A stretch of 64,000 nt of DNA from Aestuariibacter sp. (GTDB lineage Bacteria; Pseudomonadota; Gammaproteobacteria; Enterobacterales; Alteromonadaceae). A program made the translations under genes and the position numbers. Shown here one piece after another: positions 1-7,911 of this stretch (positions within the stretch are counted from its first letter, which is position 1; each line of letters starts with the position of its first letter). Under the pieces are notes generated by a model. It saw only the letters and a program-made list of their open reading frames with translations. It was not told the origin of the DNA and did not search any database. The stretch spans positions 2,972,957 to 3,036,956 of the forward strand of contig CP051238.1 of assembly GCA_017794925.1 (NCBI GenBank), in the 5' to 3' direction.

Positions 1-150
1 CTATCCGGACTGGCGTTTTTTGAACGGACCCGAGCCCGATATCTGGCACTCGCCGAACAGGACGTACGCATTGTGACAATCAGTGCTATGCAATCAATGC
101 CGGATGTTCACCAGCAGGTACGGGAAGTCGTGGAGCAATTCCTGCAATGA
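1..150 (+). CDS. tmk: Thymidylate kinase, 3' end only
   Basis: This is the C-terminal 49 residues of an open frame that enters from the left edge and stops with TGA at 148-150. The translation carries the FFERTRARYLALAEQ stretch followed by RIVTI and a helix that closes the protein, which is how bacterial Tmk (dTMP kinase, dTMP to dTDP) ends. The next gene is holB, the usual neighbour of tmk in gammaproteobacteria, and its ATG overlaps this stop as ATGA. The Walker A and LID regions lie outside the window. Confidence 0.88.
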   Translation, partial: LSGLAFFERTRARYLALAEQDVRIVTISAMQSMPDVHQQVREVVEQFLQ

Positions 151-1055
151 TACCTAGTACAACTGCATCAGGTACGTTACTGCCGTGGATGGTATCGATA
201 CAACAGTCCCTTATGCAGCGCTTTTTGCAACACAGTTTGCATCATGGGTTGCTATTGAGCGGTCCTCAGGGCATCGGTAAGCGCAATCTGGCCGATGAGC
301 TAATGAAAGGCTTGTTGTGTTTACAGCCATCATCTGATGGTGCTTGCGGTAGTTGTCAAAGTTGCAAACTTGTCAGTGCTGGTACGCATCCTGATCACCA
401 TGTGTTAGAAAGCGACAAGCAGTTGGGTGTTGATGCGATTCGAACCGCTATCGGCAAATTAAATTCAACGGCGCAGATTGGTCGTCACAAAGTGTTGTTG
501 ATTCCTGTAGCAGATAAAATGACGGAGGCAGCATCCAATGCGTTACTTAAAACACTGGAAGAGCCAACCGACAATACCTATTTGATTCTGATTACCTGCA
601 AAATCACCAGTTTGTTGCCCACCATATTGAGTCGTTGTGAAAAGCTTAATTTACCTATGCCGGATCCTGAGCAAAGTCTGAGCTGGCTTGCTTCTCAAGG
701 GGATTTTGAAGTAACAGGCGCATTGTTGCTGGCTTACGGTAATGCCCCGTTAAGAGTGCTTAAGGCACTCCAGGACGATGCAAGCATATCGTACCGGGAG
801 TTTACTGATGGGTTGGCTGACATGTTGTCGGGTAACGCTGACATTACAACGTTTGCCGGTAAGTGGCAGGGCAACGCTGAGTTAGTGATTGATTGGTGTC
901 AGCAGTATTATCATGATCAGTATCGCCAGCAATTACGTAGCAGTGATTTCGAGCGGTATCAACAGTGCATTGGATTTGCAAAGCGTGCTCAGCACCCGGG
1001 AATCAATAAATCACTGCTGTTAACTCAGCTTTTTTCTCAACTTATTCAACAGTAA
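147..1055 (+). CDS. holB: DNA polymerase III delta' subunit
   Basis: 302 residues, the normal length for HolB, part of the clamp loader that places the beta clamp on DNA. A Walker A-like GPQGIGKR lies near residue 40, a zinc-module cysteine set (CLQPSSDGACGSCQSCK) near 58-75, and the SRC motif (LSRCEKL) near 162-168. As in other delta' subunits the P-loop is not a good catalytic one. The ATG at 147 overlaps the tmk stop, suggesting translational coupling; an internal Met at residue 15 is a weaker alternative start. Operon order tmk-holB-tatD is conserved in many gammaproteobacteria; the pilZ gene often found between holB and tatD is absent here. Confidence 0.95.
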   Translation: MIPSTTASGTLLPWMVSIQQSLMQRFLQHSLHHGLLLSGPQGIGKRNLADELMKGLLCLQPSSDGACGSCQSCKLVSAGTHPDHHVLESDKQLGVDAIRTAIGKLNSTAQIGRHKVLLIPVADKMTEAASNALLKTLEEPTDNTYLILITCKITSLLPTILSRCEKLNLPMPDPEQSLSWLASQGDFEVTGALLLAYGNAPLRVLKALQDDASISYREFTDGLADMLSGNADITTFAGKWQGNAELVIDWCQQYYHDQYRQQLRSSDFERYQQCIGFAKRAQHPGINKSLLLTQLFSQLIQQ

Positions 1056-1065
1056 GAGGCCAATT

Positions 1066-1857
1066 TTGTTTGTTGACTCACATTGTCATTTAGATCGTTT
1101 AGACAAATCACCCGACGCTTTACGAGAAACGCTTGAGTTTGCGCGCCGCCGCGGTGTCGAGCACTTCTTGTGTGTATCCGTCTCAGTGAACGATTACCCT
1201 AAGATGGTTGAAACGGTAACTGAATTTGATGATGTGTCTGTGTCTTGTGGTGTGCATCCTTTGCATCAGGACGAAGCCTGCTCTTACGAGGAACTGCTTG
1301 AGGCTGCAAGCGATGACAAGGTTGTGGCTATCGGTGAAACCGGGCTGGACTATTATTACAGTGCTGATACACGTGAAGTACAAATTCAATCATTTATAGA
1401 CCATATTCGGGTCGCTAATGAAACGGGGAAACCGTTGATCATTCACACGCGTGACGCTCGAAAAGAAACGATTGAGTTGTTAAAAGCGCATTTAGCCCCA
1501 GGTACCCAGGGCGTGTTGCATTGTTTTACTGAAGATTTAGCGATGGCTGAAGCGGCCATTGAATTAGGCTTCTATATTTCGTTGTCAGGCATTGTGACAT
1601 TTAAATCGGCCGCTGAACTGCAGGAAGTCGCTAAAGCCATTCCCCTTGAGCGGATGTTGATTGAAACGGATTCTCCCTGGCTTGCGCCTGTGCCTTACCG
1701 GGGAAAACAAAATCAGCCGGGATATGTGGTTGAGGTTGCCGAGTTCATTGCCAAGTTGCGTGGAATTTCTACAAAGGCGTTGGCCGAGGAAACTACCGCT
1801 AATTTCTACCGCCTTTTTTCACTTGCCAAGCAATCTGAGGCTGTGGCGAGCGTATGA
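1066..1857 (+). CDS. TatD/YcfH-family metal-dependent hydrolase
   Basis: 263 residues of the TatD DNase family, a metal-dependent TIM barrel. The N-terminal DSHCHLD gives two metal-binding histidines; GETGLDYY, the HTRDA stretch, the LHCFT stretch and the late ETDSPWLAP supply the other metal ligands. The start is TTG at 1066, backed by a Shine-Dalgarno AAGAGG at 1053-1058; translation from it begins exactly at the conserved MFVDSHCH, so the rare start codon is convincing. It sits 10 bases after holB and overlaps the next gene by ATGA. The E. coli equivalent beside holB is ycfH. The physiological substrate of this subgroup is not settled. Confidence 0.92.
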   Translation: MFVDSHCHLDRLDKSPDALRETLEFARRRGVEHFLCVSVSVNDYPKMVETVTEFDDVSVSCGVHPLHQDEACSYEELLEAASDDKVVAIGETGLDYYYSADTREVQIQSFIDHIRVANETGKPLIIHTRDARKETIELLKAHLAPGTQGVLHCFTEDLAMAEAAIELGFYISLSGIVTFKSAAELQEVAKAIPLERMLIETDSPWLAPVPYRGKQNQPGYVVEVAEFIAKLRGISTKALAEETTANFYRLFSLAKQSEAVASV

Positions 1858-2417
1858 ATGGCTGGCGTCAGCGGTTGGTAAAAAGCTTGTATCAATCTCG
1901 TAGTACGCCAGAGAGTCGCTATTTTCAACTGGCTACACAGTCAGCAGACGGCAGGTTGCACAACCGGACGGTGGTATGCAGAGGGCTCGATGATGAGCGT
2001 GATGCACTGTGGTTAATCACTGATACACGAAGCCAGAAGGTTAGCGATATCCTTAACAACCCTCAGGCGGCGGTGTGTTGGTATATTGCCAAAACCCGTG
2101 AGCAATATCGCTTTTCCGTCACGTGTGAAGTTTTTACTACCAGCGCCCATGCAACGTTGTGCCAACAATACTGGCAATTATTATCAGAGCCGGCTAAGAC
2201 CCAGTTTTTGTGGGGAGAGCCGGGTCTCGAGCGCCTTAACGCTGCTGAATCACTGGTTGCTGAAATGCCAATTGAGGCGACACCACCAGCGCATTTTTGT
2301 GTGTTGCGTCTGGATATTCATGATGTTGACTATCTTAGTTTAAGAGGCAATCCACAGATTCGTGAACATTACGACCTGGTTGGTTCAAAGTGGCGGCTTA
2401 ACGAAATCATTCCGTAA
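1854..2417 (+). CDS. Pyridoxamine 5'-phosphate oxidase-like FMN-binding split-barrel protein
   Basis: 187 residues. The pattern ESRYFQLATQSADGRLHNRTVVCRG followed by LITDTRSQKVSDI and AVCWYIAKTREQYRF is that of the Alr4036/PdxH-like split-barrel family that binds FMN. A C-terminal WRLNEI(I)P resembles the WxxxRLxP tail of PdxH. True PdxH is about 210-220 residues and makes pyridoxal phosphate; this protein is shorter and the family often oxidises or only binds other substrates, so the reaction is not assigned. It starts with the ATGA overlap at 1854, so it is probably cotranslated with the tatD gene. Confidence 0.8.
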   Translation: MNGWRQRLVKSLYQSRSTPESRYFQLATQSADGRLHNRTVVCRGLDDERDALWLITDTRSQKVSDILNNPQAAVCWYIAKTREQYRFSVTCEVFTTSAHATLCQQYWQLLSEPAKTQFLWGEPGLERLNAAESLVAEMPIEATPPAHFCVLRLDIHDVDYLSLRGNPQIREHYDLVGSKWRLNEIIP

Positions 2418-2428
2418 GAGGAAAGTAA

Positions 2429-2953
2429 ATGCCAGTTTCTTTATTTGCAGGCGATATAACTCAGGCTAACACGGATGCCATCGTTAATGCTGCAAACCCG
2501 CAATTACTTGGCGGTGGCGGTGTAGACGGTGCAATCCATCGTGCGGCGGGTCCTTCACTATTGGAAGCGTGTAAAGAATTACCGTCGCTAAATGGTGTCC
2601 GTTGCCCTTTCGGTCAGGCACGTCATACTGCGGCTGGCAATCTCGCAGCACGTTATGTGATCCATACTGTAGGACCTGTTTATTCTACCGATGCCCATCC
2701 AGCGAAAACACTCGCCCAGGCTTATCACGCCAGCTTTTCCCTGGCGCTTAAGCTGGGATGTAAGTGCGTTGCTGTGCCTGCTATTTCCTGTGGTGTTTAT
2801 GGATACCCTCATCGTGAAGCCGCAACCATTGCTATTGATGTAGCTGGTGAATACACCGATTCACTGGCAATAACTTTTTATCTTACAGATACGCAGGTAT
2901 TTCGTGCGTTTGAAAGCGTTTTGGCTACTCGCCAGTTTTCTCAACAACAATAA
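2429..2953 (+). CDS. Macro-domain O-acetyl-ADP-ribose deacetylase
   Basis: 174 residues making a single macro domain. The N-terminal GDITQANTDAIVNAANPQLLGGGGVDGAIHRAAG is the ADP-ribose pocket, with the Asn of NAAN and the Asp of GGVDGAIH that serve catalysis in YmdB-type deacetylases. VPAISCGVYGYP near residue 116 is the second loop of the pocket. Expected role: hydrolysis of O-acetyl-ADP-ribose or removal of ADP-ribose from proteins. A GAGGAAAG Shine-Dalgarno precedes the ATG, and the 11-base gap after the split-barrel gene suggests it closes the tmk-holB operon. Confidence 0.9.
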   Translation: MPVSLFAGDITQANTDAIVNAANPQLLGGGGVDGAIHRAAGPSLLEACKELPSLNGVRCPFGQARHTAAGNLAARYVIHTVGPVYSTDAHPAKTLAQAYHASFSLALKLGCKCVAVPAISCGVYGYPHREAATIAIDVAGEYTDSLAITFYLTDTQVFRAFESVLATRQFSQQQ

Positions 2954-2976
2954 ACAATCCCGCCAAGCAGACGATT

Positions 2977-3005
2977 TTGACTTGAAATGTTACTTGTAAC
3001 ATACT
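2977..3005 (+). promoter_or_regulatory. gntR promoter with palindromic GntR-type operator
   Basis: A TTGACT -35 (2977-2982), 17-base spacer and CATACT -10 (3000-3005) precede gntR. The spacer contains ATGTTACTTGTAACAT (2987-3002), a dyad with perfect six-base arms ATGTTA/TAACAT. The same arms occur in front of gntK/gntT. The known E. coli GntR operator has the same ATGTTA-N4-TAACAT form. Position inside the promoter predicts autorepression relieved by gluconate. Confidence 0.85.
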
Positions 3006-3023
3006 GTTTGCAAGGGAGACATT

Positions 3024-4022
3024 ATGAATAAAAAGAAATCACTCACGCTGCAGGATATTGCCGATGAATTAGGCATCACCAAAATGACGGTATCCCGTTA
3101 TTTTCGGGAACCAGAACGCGTGGCCAAAGCAACGCGGGAGCGTATTGCGAAGATAGTAGAAAACCAGGGCTTTGTTCAAAACCGTGCGCCATCCCTGATG
3201 TCCAAAGCGATTACGAATACGATTGGTGTTGTCATTCCGTCTCTTTCAAATCAGGTTTTCGCCTCTTTAGTGGAAGGTATCGAGTCCATTACCCAACCGG
3301 CTGGGTTTGATATTCTGCTTGCGCATTCAGGCTACGATGCCCGCGTTGAAGAGCGTAAAGTGGCGATGCTGTTGTCCTACCGGGTAGATGGACTGATTCT
3401 ATGTGAAACATCCCACACATCGAAAACCATAAATATGATAAAACAGTCTGGTATTCCGGTCGTCGAAGCAATGGAATTGCCTGAATCGCCTCTGGACATG
3501 GCTGTGGGGATGGATCACCAGCGAGCGTCTTATGACACTGTCAGTGAAATGGTCCGGCGTGGATGCCGACATGTCATCTATCTGGCAGCCCGCCTGGATA
3601 ACCGAACACGCCTGAGACAGAAGGGATATGAACAAGCCATGTGGGATGCAGGCCTCACGCCTTCGAGTGTCGCTACGCCTTTTCATTCCAGCTTTACACA
3701 GGGGCAGGCACTGATGCGTCAGGCACTGAATAACTACAATAAAATTGACGGTGTTTTTTGTACTAATGACGACCTGGCGATAGGCGCTATGCAGTATTGT
3801 TTGGAAAAAGGGATCCGCGTGCCCTATGATATGGCGGTTGTTGGTTTCAATGCATTGGATATTGGCCAGGCGATGAAGCCCAGATTAACCAGTGTTGTAA
3901 CACCAAGAGAGCAGATTGGCATTAAGAGCGCAGAATTATTGCTGGCGGCGATTAGTGGAAGTCGAGATACACAACGCACCTTTGACCTTGGTTATTCGCT
4001 AACTGAAGGTAAAAGTTGGTAA
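3024..4022 (+). CDS. gntR: LacI-family gluconate repressor
   Basis: 332 residues. The N-terminal LacI helix-turn-helix is LQDIADELGITKMTVSRYFREPERV, followed by a hinge (PSLMSKAITNTIGVVIPSLSNQVF) and a periplasmic-binding-protein-like effector domain. Resemblance to E. coli GntR, neighbours gntK and gntT, and matching operators upstream of itself and of the gntK/gntT divide identify the regulon. GGGAGAC gives the ribosome site. The last 31 bases overlap the 3' end of gntK, which is on the opposite strand. Confidence 0.92.
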   Translation: MNKKKSLTLQDIADELGITKMTVSRYFREPERVAKATRERIAKIVENQGFVQNRAPSLMSKAITNTIGVVIPSLSNQVFASLVEGIESITQPAGFDILLAHSGYDARVEERKVAMLLSYRVDGLILCETSHTSKTINMIKQSGIPVVEAMELPESPLDMAVGMDHQRASYDTVSEMVRRGCRHVIYLAARLDNRTRLRQKGYEQAMWDAGLTPSSVATPFHSSFTQGQALMRQALNNYNKIDGVFCTNDDLAIGAMQYCLEKGIRVPYDMAVVGFNALDIGQAMKPRLTSVVTPREQIGIKSAELLLAAISGSRDTQRTFDLGYSLTEGKSW

Positions 4023-4531
4023 GCCTGGTCAACAATGTCGTTAATTGACGCGTCGATACTTATGGTGATGACATCGTTTTCCATGTTGTCAGGACGCTCC
4101 AGTGTTTCAAATTGACTTTTAAGCATACCGGCTTTCATGAAGTGGTTCTGTCGGGCATGCATTCTTTGTTCAATCACCGTATAAGACCCGTCCAGAAAGA
4201 GAAAAGTCAGATGCGGCAGATGCTGTCTGAATACGTCCCGATAACTGCGTTTTAACGCGGAACAAACCACAACTACGTCTGACATATCAGCCATTTGCAC
4301 ATTTGCTTGCTGGCATATCTTATTTAGCCATGGTGCGCGGTCGTCATCGGTTAAGGGCATGCCATTTGCCATTTTAGTAATGTTACTCGCAGGGTGAAGG
4401 TCATCACCATCGATAAATACGGCACTCATTTTTGTTGCCAATTGCGATGCAACACTGCTTTTTCCGCTTCCACTGACCCCCATTACTATAATACAACGGG
4501 GCGGAAGGCGGCGTAACGAAGGTAAACTCAT
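3992..4531 (-). CDS. gntK: Gluconokinase
   Basis: 179 residues. Phosphorylates gluconate to 6-phosphogluconate for the pentose phosphate or Entner-Doudoroff route. The Walker A motif GVSGSGKSS lies near residue 19, then FIDGDDLHP, DDDRAPWL and CSALKRSYRD, all typical of GntK. The ATG at 4531 is chosen; a GTG three codons upstream (4540) is also possible and neither has a clear Shine-Dalgarno. It is transcribed away from gntT, sharing a 120-base intergenic region with the GntR dyad at 4571-4586, and its end overlaps the gntR end convergently. Confidence 0.93.
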   Translation of the reverse strand: MSLPSLRRLPPRCIIVMGVSGSGKSSVASQLATKMSAVFIDGDDLHPASNITKMANGMPLTDDDRAPWLNKICQQANVQMADMSDVVVVCSALKRSYRDVFRQHLPHLTFLFLDGSYTVIEQRMHARQNHFMKAGMLKSQFETLERPDNMENDVITISIDASINDIVDQAYQLLPSVSE

Positions 4532-4561
4532 AGTCTGCACTTGTTTATTGTTAAAAAAATG

Positions 4562-4586
4562 TATAATGTAATGTTATGCGTAACAT
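4562..4586 (+). promoter_or_regulatory. GntR-type operator and -10 element between gntK and gntT
   Basis: ATGTTATGCGTAACAT (4571-4586) is a perfect-arm dyad matching the one in the gntR promoter. A TATAAT (4562-4567) sits just before it, with a weak TTGTTT (4541-4546) as a possible -35 at only 15 bases. The operator would therefore cover the start of transcription of gntT and lie about 40 bases upstream of the gntK start, able to repress both. Confidence 0.8.
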
Positions 4587-4652
4587 TCTAGCGATGCCTT
4601 GCGGAATGTAAACAAAAAATGCGTACACATTACGCAAAGTAAGGAGAAAACA

Positions 4653-6005
4653 GTGGAGCAGGGGATGTTACTGTTCGCCGGTGCCGTTATGGTTCTGCTA
4701 CTGATGTTATTGGTGATCGTGGTAAGACTGCATGCGTTTATTGCATTAATTCTTGTTAGCTTTATTACCGCGTGTATTACAGGTGTCGATCCTACCAGCA
4801 TAGTATCTGTGATGTTATCGGGATTTGGTGGCACGCTGGCCGCCGTTGCGCTTTTGGTCGGGCTGGGCGGTATGATTGGTAAATTGTTGGATGCCAGTGG
4901 TGGTGCAGAGGTGTTGTCCAGGCGTTTAGTGGATTATTTTGGTGAACAACGGGCTCCATTTGCGTTGGGCGTCGCATCGTTACTATTCGGCTTTCCCATC
5001 TTTTTTGATGCGGGTCTTATCGTAATGATGCCAATACTATTAACAGTAGCGCGCAAACTGGGTCAGTCTACCCTGACCTACGTGTTACCAGCTGCAGGTG
5101 CATTTGCTGTTATGCATGCATTTGTTCCGCCCCATCCGGGTCCGGTAGCAGCAGCTGACCTGTTGGGGGTCAATATGGGGCTGTTACTTTTGGTGGGATT
5201 ACTGGTTGCTATACCCACATGGTATGCCGGTGCTTATCTCTACGGTAAGTATGCAGGACAGTCATTTAACCTGCCTGTACCTGCCTGGTTTTCCGGTGAA
5301 ACAATAAATGATACTGCTTCTGCTCAGCCAGGTTTCAGTCGGGTCATAGTGATATTACTTACGCCGTTTTTCCTGATTTCACTGGATACGGTGGCCAATA
5401 CCCTGGTCACTGCGGGTATGCTGGAACCTGGTGCCTGGCTTAATAATATCAGGCTATTCGGCAAAACCCCGATCGCGTTGTTAGTGACATTATTACTGGC
5501 GCTCTGGTTACTGCGTTCGCTCTTTTCCCGCAGGCAGTTAGAATCGTTGTGCAACGATGCATTAGGTCCTTTATGCGCCGTAATATTAATTACAGGTGCA
5601 GGGGGGATGTTTGGTGGTGTGCTCCGCGCATCGGGTATAGGCGATGCTCTGGCTGCATTACTGGCTGATACCGGATTGCCGGTTATCGTCGCCGCGTTTG
5701 TTCTATCGTCCTGTATTCGCGTTGCACAAGGTTCTGCTACGGTGGCGTTAACAACAACCGCTGCGTTGCTGGCGCCCGTTTTAGCAGCACAAACCGGGCT
5801 ATCTGCTATGGATTTGTGTTGTATTGTGATTGCTATTGCTGGCGGAGCGACCGTGTTGTCACACTTTAACGATTCAGGTTTTTGGCTGGTTTCAAGATTG
5901 CTTGAAATGGATGAAAAGACCACATTGAAAACGTGGACGGTAATGGAAACGCTGCTAGGAACGCTTGCCTTTGTTTTTGCCGCTCTTTTAAGTTGGCTGT
6001 TCTAA
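4653..6005 (+). CDS. gntT: GntP-family gluconate permease
   Basis: 450 residues, almost entirely hydrophobic, with about 12-14 membrane segments. The stretch FGFPIFFDAGLIVMMP and the VPPHPGPVAA motif are signatures of the GntP family of proton-linked gluconate importers; HFNDSGFWL near the C-terminus is also diagnostic. Start is GTG at 4653 with an AAGGAG ribosome site at 4641-4646, six bases away; translation from an upstream TTG would add an unlikely polar tail. Divergent from gntK and behind a GntR operator, so it supplies gluconate to GntK. Which paralogue (GntT, GntU, GntP) it matches best is not decided here. Confidence 0.92.
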   Translation: MEQGMLLFAGAVMVLLLMLLVIVVRLHAFIALILVSFITACITGVDPTSIVSVMLSGFGGTLAAVALLVGLGGMIGKLLDASGGAEVLSRRLVDYFGEQRAPFALGVASLLFGFPIFFDAGLIVMMPILLTVARKLGQSTLTYVLPAAGAFAVMHAFVPPHPGPVAAADLLGVNMGLLLLVGLLVAIPTWYAGAYLYGKYAGQSFNLPVPAWFSGETINDTASAQPGFSRVIVILLTPFFLISLDTVANTLVTAGMLEPGAWLNNIRLFGKTPIALLVTLLLALWLLRSLFSRRQLESLCNDALGPLCAVILITGAGGMFGGVLRASGIGDALAALLADTGLPVIVAAFVLSSCIRVAQGSATVALTTTAALLAPVLAAQTGLSAMDLCCIVIAIAGGATVLSHFNDSGFWLVSRLLEMDEKTTLKTWTVMETLLGTLAFVFAALLSWLF

Positions 6006-6015
6006 GGCAGTTCAG

Positions 6016-6052
6016 GGCTTCTCCGAACGGTAAGTGTTATACCGGAGAAGCC
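6016..6052. terminator. Hairpin between gntT and the ROK gene
   Basis: Perfect ten-base arms GGCTTCTCCG (6016-6025) and CGGAGAAGCC (6043-6052) enclose a 17-base loop that includes the ROK stop codon. There is no clean T-run on either side, so it may act as a weak bidirectional terminator or an mRNA-end stabiliser. Confidence 0.45.
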
Positions 6053-7149
6053 TCCGGCGCAGGCAGCCCAAATCCCGCCAATGCAAGCTCATAGGTACCT
6101 GCTTCCACACCATTTAAAGGTGCAAAGTTAGGCGCATCGCTGGGTACGATTAGGGTGGGAGTGAACAATTGCGGCCTCGTTAGAGAAATAATGGCCGGAA
6201 TAAACGTTGGGTATTTAGTCAGTGGTCCCCCCAGTACAAACATACCCGGGTTCATAACGGTTGCCATTGACGCAATGATTTGAGAAATGACTTTCAGTGC
6301 CGGATGTTCTGTCAGGTCGTCACCGGCTTCAAGCGCTTCCTGCAACTTGTGTTTGTGCACGTAATCCTGCAGGTTTACGCCGTCTTCAATCATGATGTGG
6401 CCAAGCTCTCCGGCCATACCGGCAGCACCTCTAATCAGGTGGTTATCGAAGTAAACACCGCCACCAATACCCTCACCAAAGTAAATAAAAACAAAACTTG
6501 ATTCGTGTTGGGCGATACCATTTGCTTTCTCTGCCAGCGTTGCCCAGTTCACGTCGTTGTCAATGGTGACCGGACAATCAAATTGAGCGTGCAACATGTG
6601 TTTGAAATTGATTTCGTGGATTACCGTAAATTGCGAAAACGGCAGAGCGATGATTTCGCCGGTTGATGTATTAACCGGGGTAGCTACAGATACGCCGATG
6701 GCCAGTAAAGGCGCATTCTGGTCACTCAATGACAATTCAACAATTTGAATAACCGCTTTAATAAAATCTTGTTTGTCCCAGTGAGGATCAATGGTGAAAC
6801 ATTGATCGCGGATGACGCCAAGGGCCAGGTTGGTCAAGCGCAACTGTATTTGCTTAACATCGATCGCCAAAGCCAGAATAATGCCTTTAGATGCATTAAT
6901 TTCGTAAATAATGCCTGCGCGGCCTTGTTTGTTTTGCGACTTGCGCTTGGTTTCTATAACCAACTCCTGTTTTAACAGCCTTTGAGCTGATTCAGAAATG
7001 GTAGGGCGCGAAATACCGGTTAACTTTGCAATCGATGCGCGACTCATCGGGCCGTGTTGTTTTATGGTGTGAAAGAAACACCGATCGGGCATCAGTGCCG
7101 TCGGCACACGTTTCTCTGTATTTAGCTCGTCTTGCTTATTAATTTGCAT
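6037..7149 (-). CDS. ROK-family transcriptional regulator (NagC/XylR-like)
   Basis: 370 residues. An N-terminal winged helix (IKQHGPMSRASIAKLTGISRPTISESAQRLL, about residues 29-59) is followed by a ROK sugar-kinase-like fold with GVSVATPVN, DNDVNWATLAE, FIYFGEGIGGGVYFD and GELGHI. The GELGH segment lacks the usual downstream CxCGxxGC zinc cluster of NagC-type proteins (it reads GVNLQDYVHKHKLQ), so zinc binding is doubtful. It stands upstream of, and divergent from, the TonB receptor cluster; a role as its sugar-responsive regulator is an inference from position. Confidence 0.85.
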   Translation of the reverse strand: MQINKQDELNTEKRVPTALMPDRCFFHTIKQHGPMSRASIAKLTGISRPTISESAQRLLKQELVIETKRKSQNKQGRAGIIYEINASKGIILALAIDVKQIQLRLTNLALGVIRDQCFTIDPHWDKQDFIKAVIQIVELSLSDQNAPLLAIGVSVATPVNTSTGEIIALPFSQFTVIHEINFKHMLHAQFDCPVTIDNDVNWATLAEKANGIAQHESSFVFIYFGEGIGGGVYFDNHLIRGAAGMAGELGHIMIEDGVNLQDYVHKHKLQEALEAGDDLTEHPALKVISQIIASMATVMNPGMFVLGGPLTKYPTFIPAIISLTRPQLFTPTLIVPSDAPNFAPLNGVEAGTYELALAGFGLPAPEASPV

Positions 7150-7911
7150 TATTTCTTGTCTTTCTTACGACAACGTCACATACGGTAAATGTCTGCGCGC
7201 TGCGCTTGCCTGTAGGGTTTCTATTTATTCTACAATGAACAATACGTTATGTTTACAACTGCTTTGAGATTTGTTCACATTTACATTTGTTAATATACCT
7301 GCTTTTTCTGTTGCCGCCAGTTTTTAATCTTTACGCTGGACTTGAAAAAGCAGCGAGGACAACGTTTACCTTTTTCTGTCGCCAAACTAAGTGACGAGTT
7401 GCATCAATTAGAATTTAACTGAATTTTCGCAATAAACCATATTTATAACAGTGATTTAGTGTTAAGCGAGTATCTCTAATGTGATCAAATTGTTTACATC
7501 TTTAGGAGATATCGTTGTCATGGTTTTATTGCGTTGAACCAGGTTGCGCTTTTTAATCTCTTTTTTCTTTCCAAACAGGCTTAGCAAATAGTGCACCGGC
7601 TTGACTAGAATTTCGATGAATGGCAGCTATTTTACTTATTTGTTAGGTTTCTTTACAAAATACTTGCATTGTTACTATATTGTAAGCTATAAGTTGCACT
7701 GTTACAGAATTTTAACAATGTTGATGTCTGTGGCGGTTCAATACGAATGAGAGAAATCGTATTGAATGTTAGCACTGCGTACTGCGTGTAGGACTTCCTA
7801 CGACTTATTGTCATCGTTTTAGTGGTTGGGTCACTGAATGACAACGATGACAGCAAGCAGGCACAAACGCACATATAAACAAAAGTGTTAATCTCAATTG
7901 GAAACCAAACT
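7150..7911. other. Long divergent intergenic region with structured receptor leader
   Basis: This 762-base non-coding stretch separates the ROK gene from the TonB receptor. The left two thirds are AT-rich with no gene I can support. The right third holds a promoter (7664-7692), two copies of TTGCAYTGTTAC spaced 30 bases apart (7664-7675 and 7694-7705), a short self-complementary element GTAGGACTTCCTAC (7788-7801), and a longer hairpin with ten-base arms TGTCATCGTT (7809-7818) and AACGATGACA (7843-7852). Confidence 0.7.
7664..7692 (+). promoter_or_regulatory. Probable promoter of the TonB receptor operon
   Basis: TTGCAT (7664-7669), 17 bases, CTATAA (7687-7692). It would give a leader of roughly 210 bases before the receptor ATG. 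The -35 lies in the first copy of the TTGCAYTGTTAC repeat; the second copy starts just after the -10, so a protein binding both copies would bracket the -10. Confidence 0.5.

Noticed and set aside
5324..5923. 199-residue minus-strand open frame inside gntT
   Set aside because: Lies wholly antisense to a well-supported permease, no ribosome site, low-complexity composition of a shadow frame.
7653..7874. 73-residue minus-strand frame in the receptor leader
   Set aside because: Overlaps the promoter and hairpins of the receptor gene; no plausible domain.
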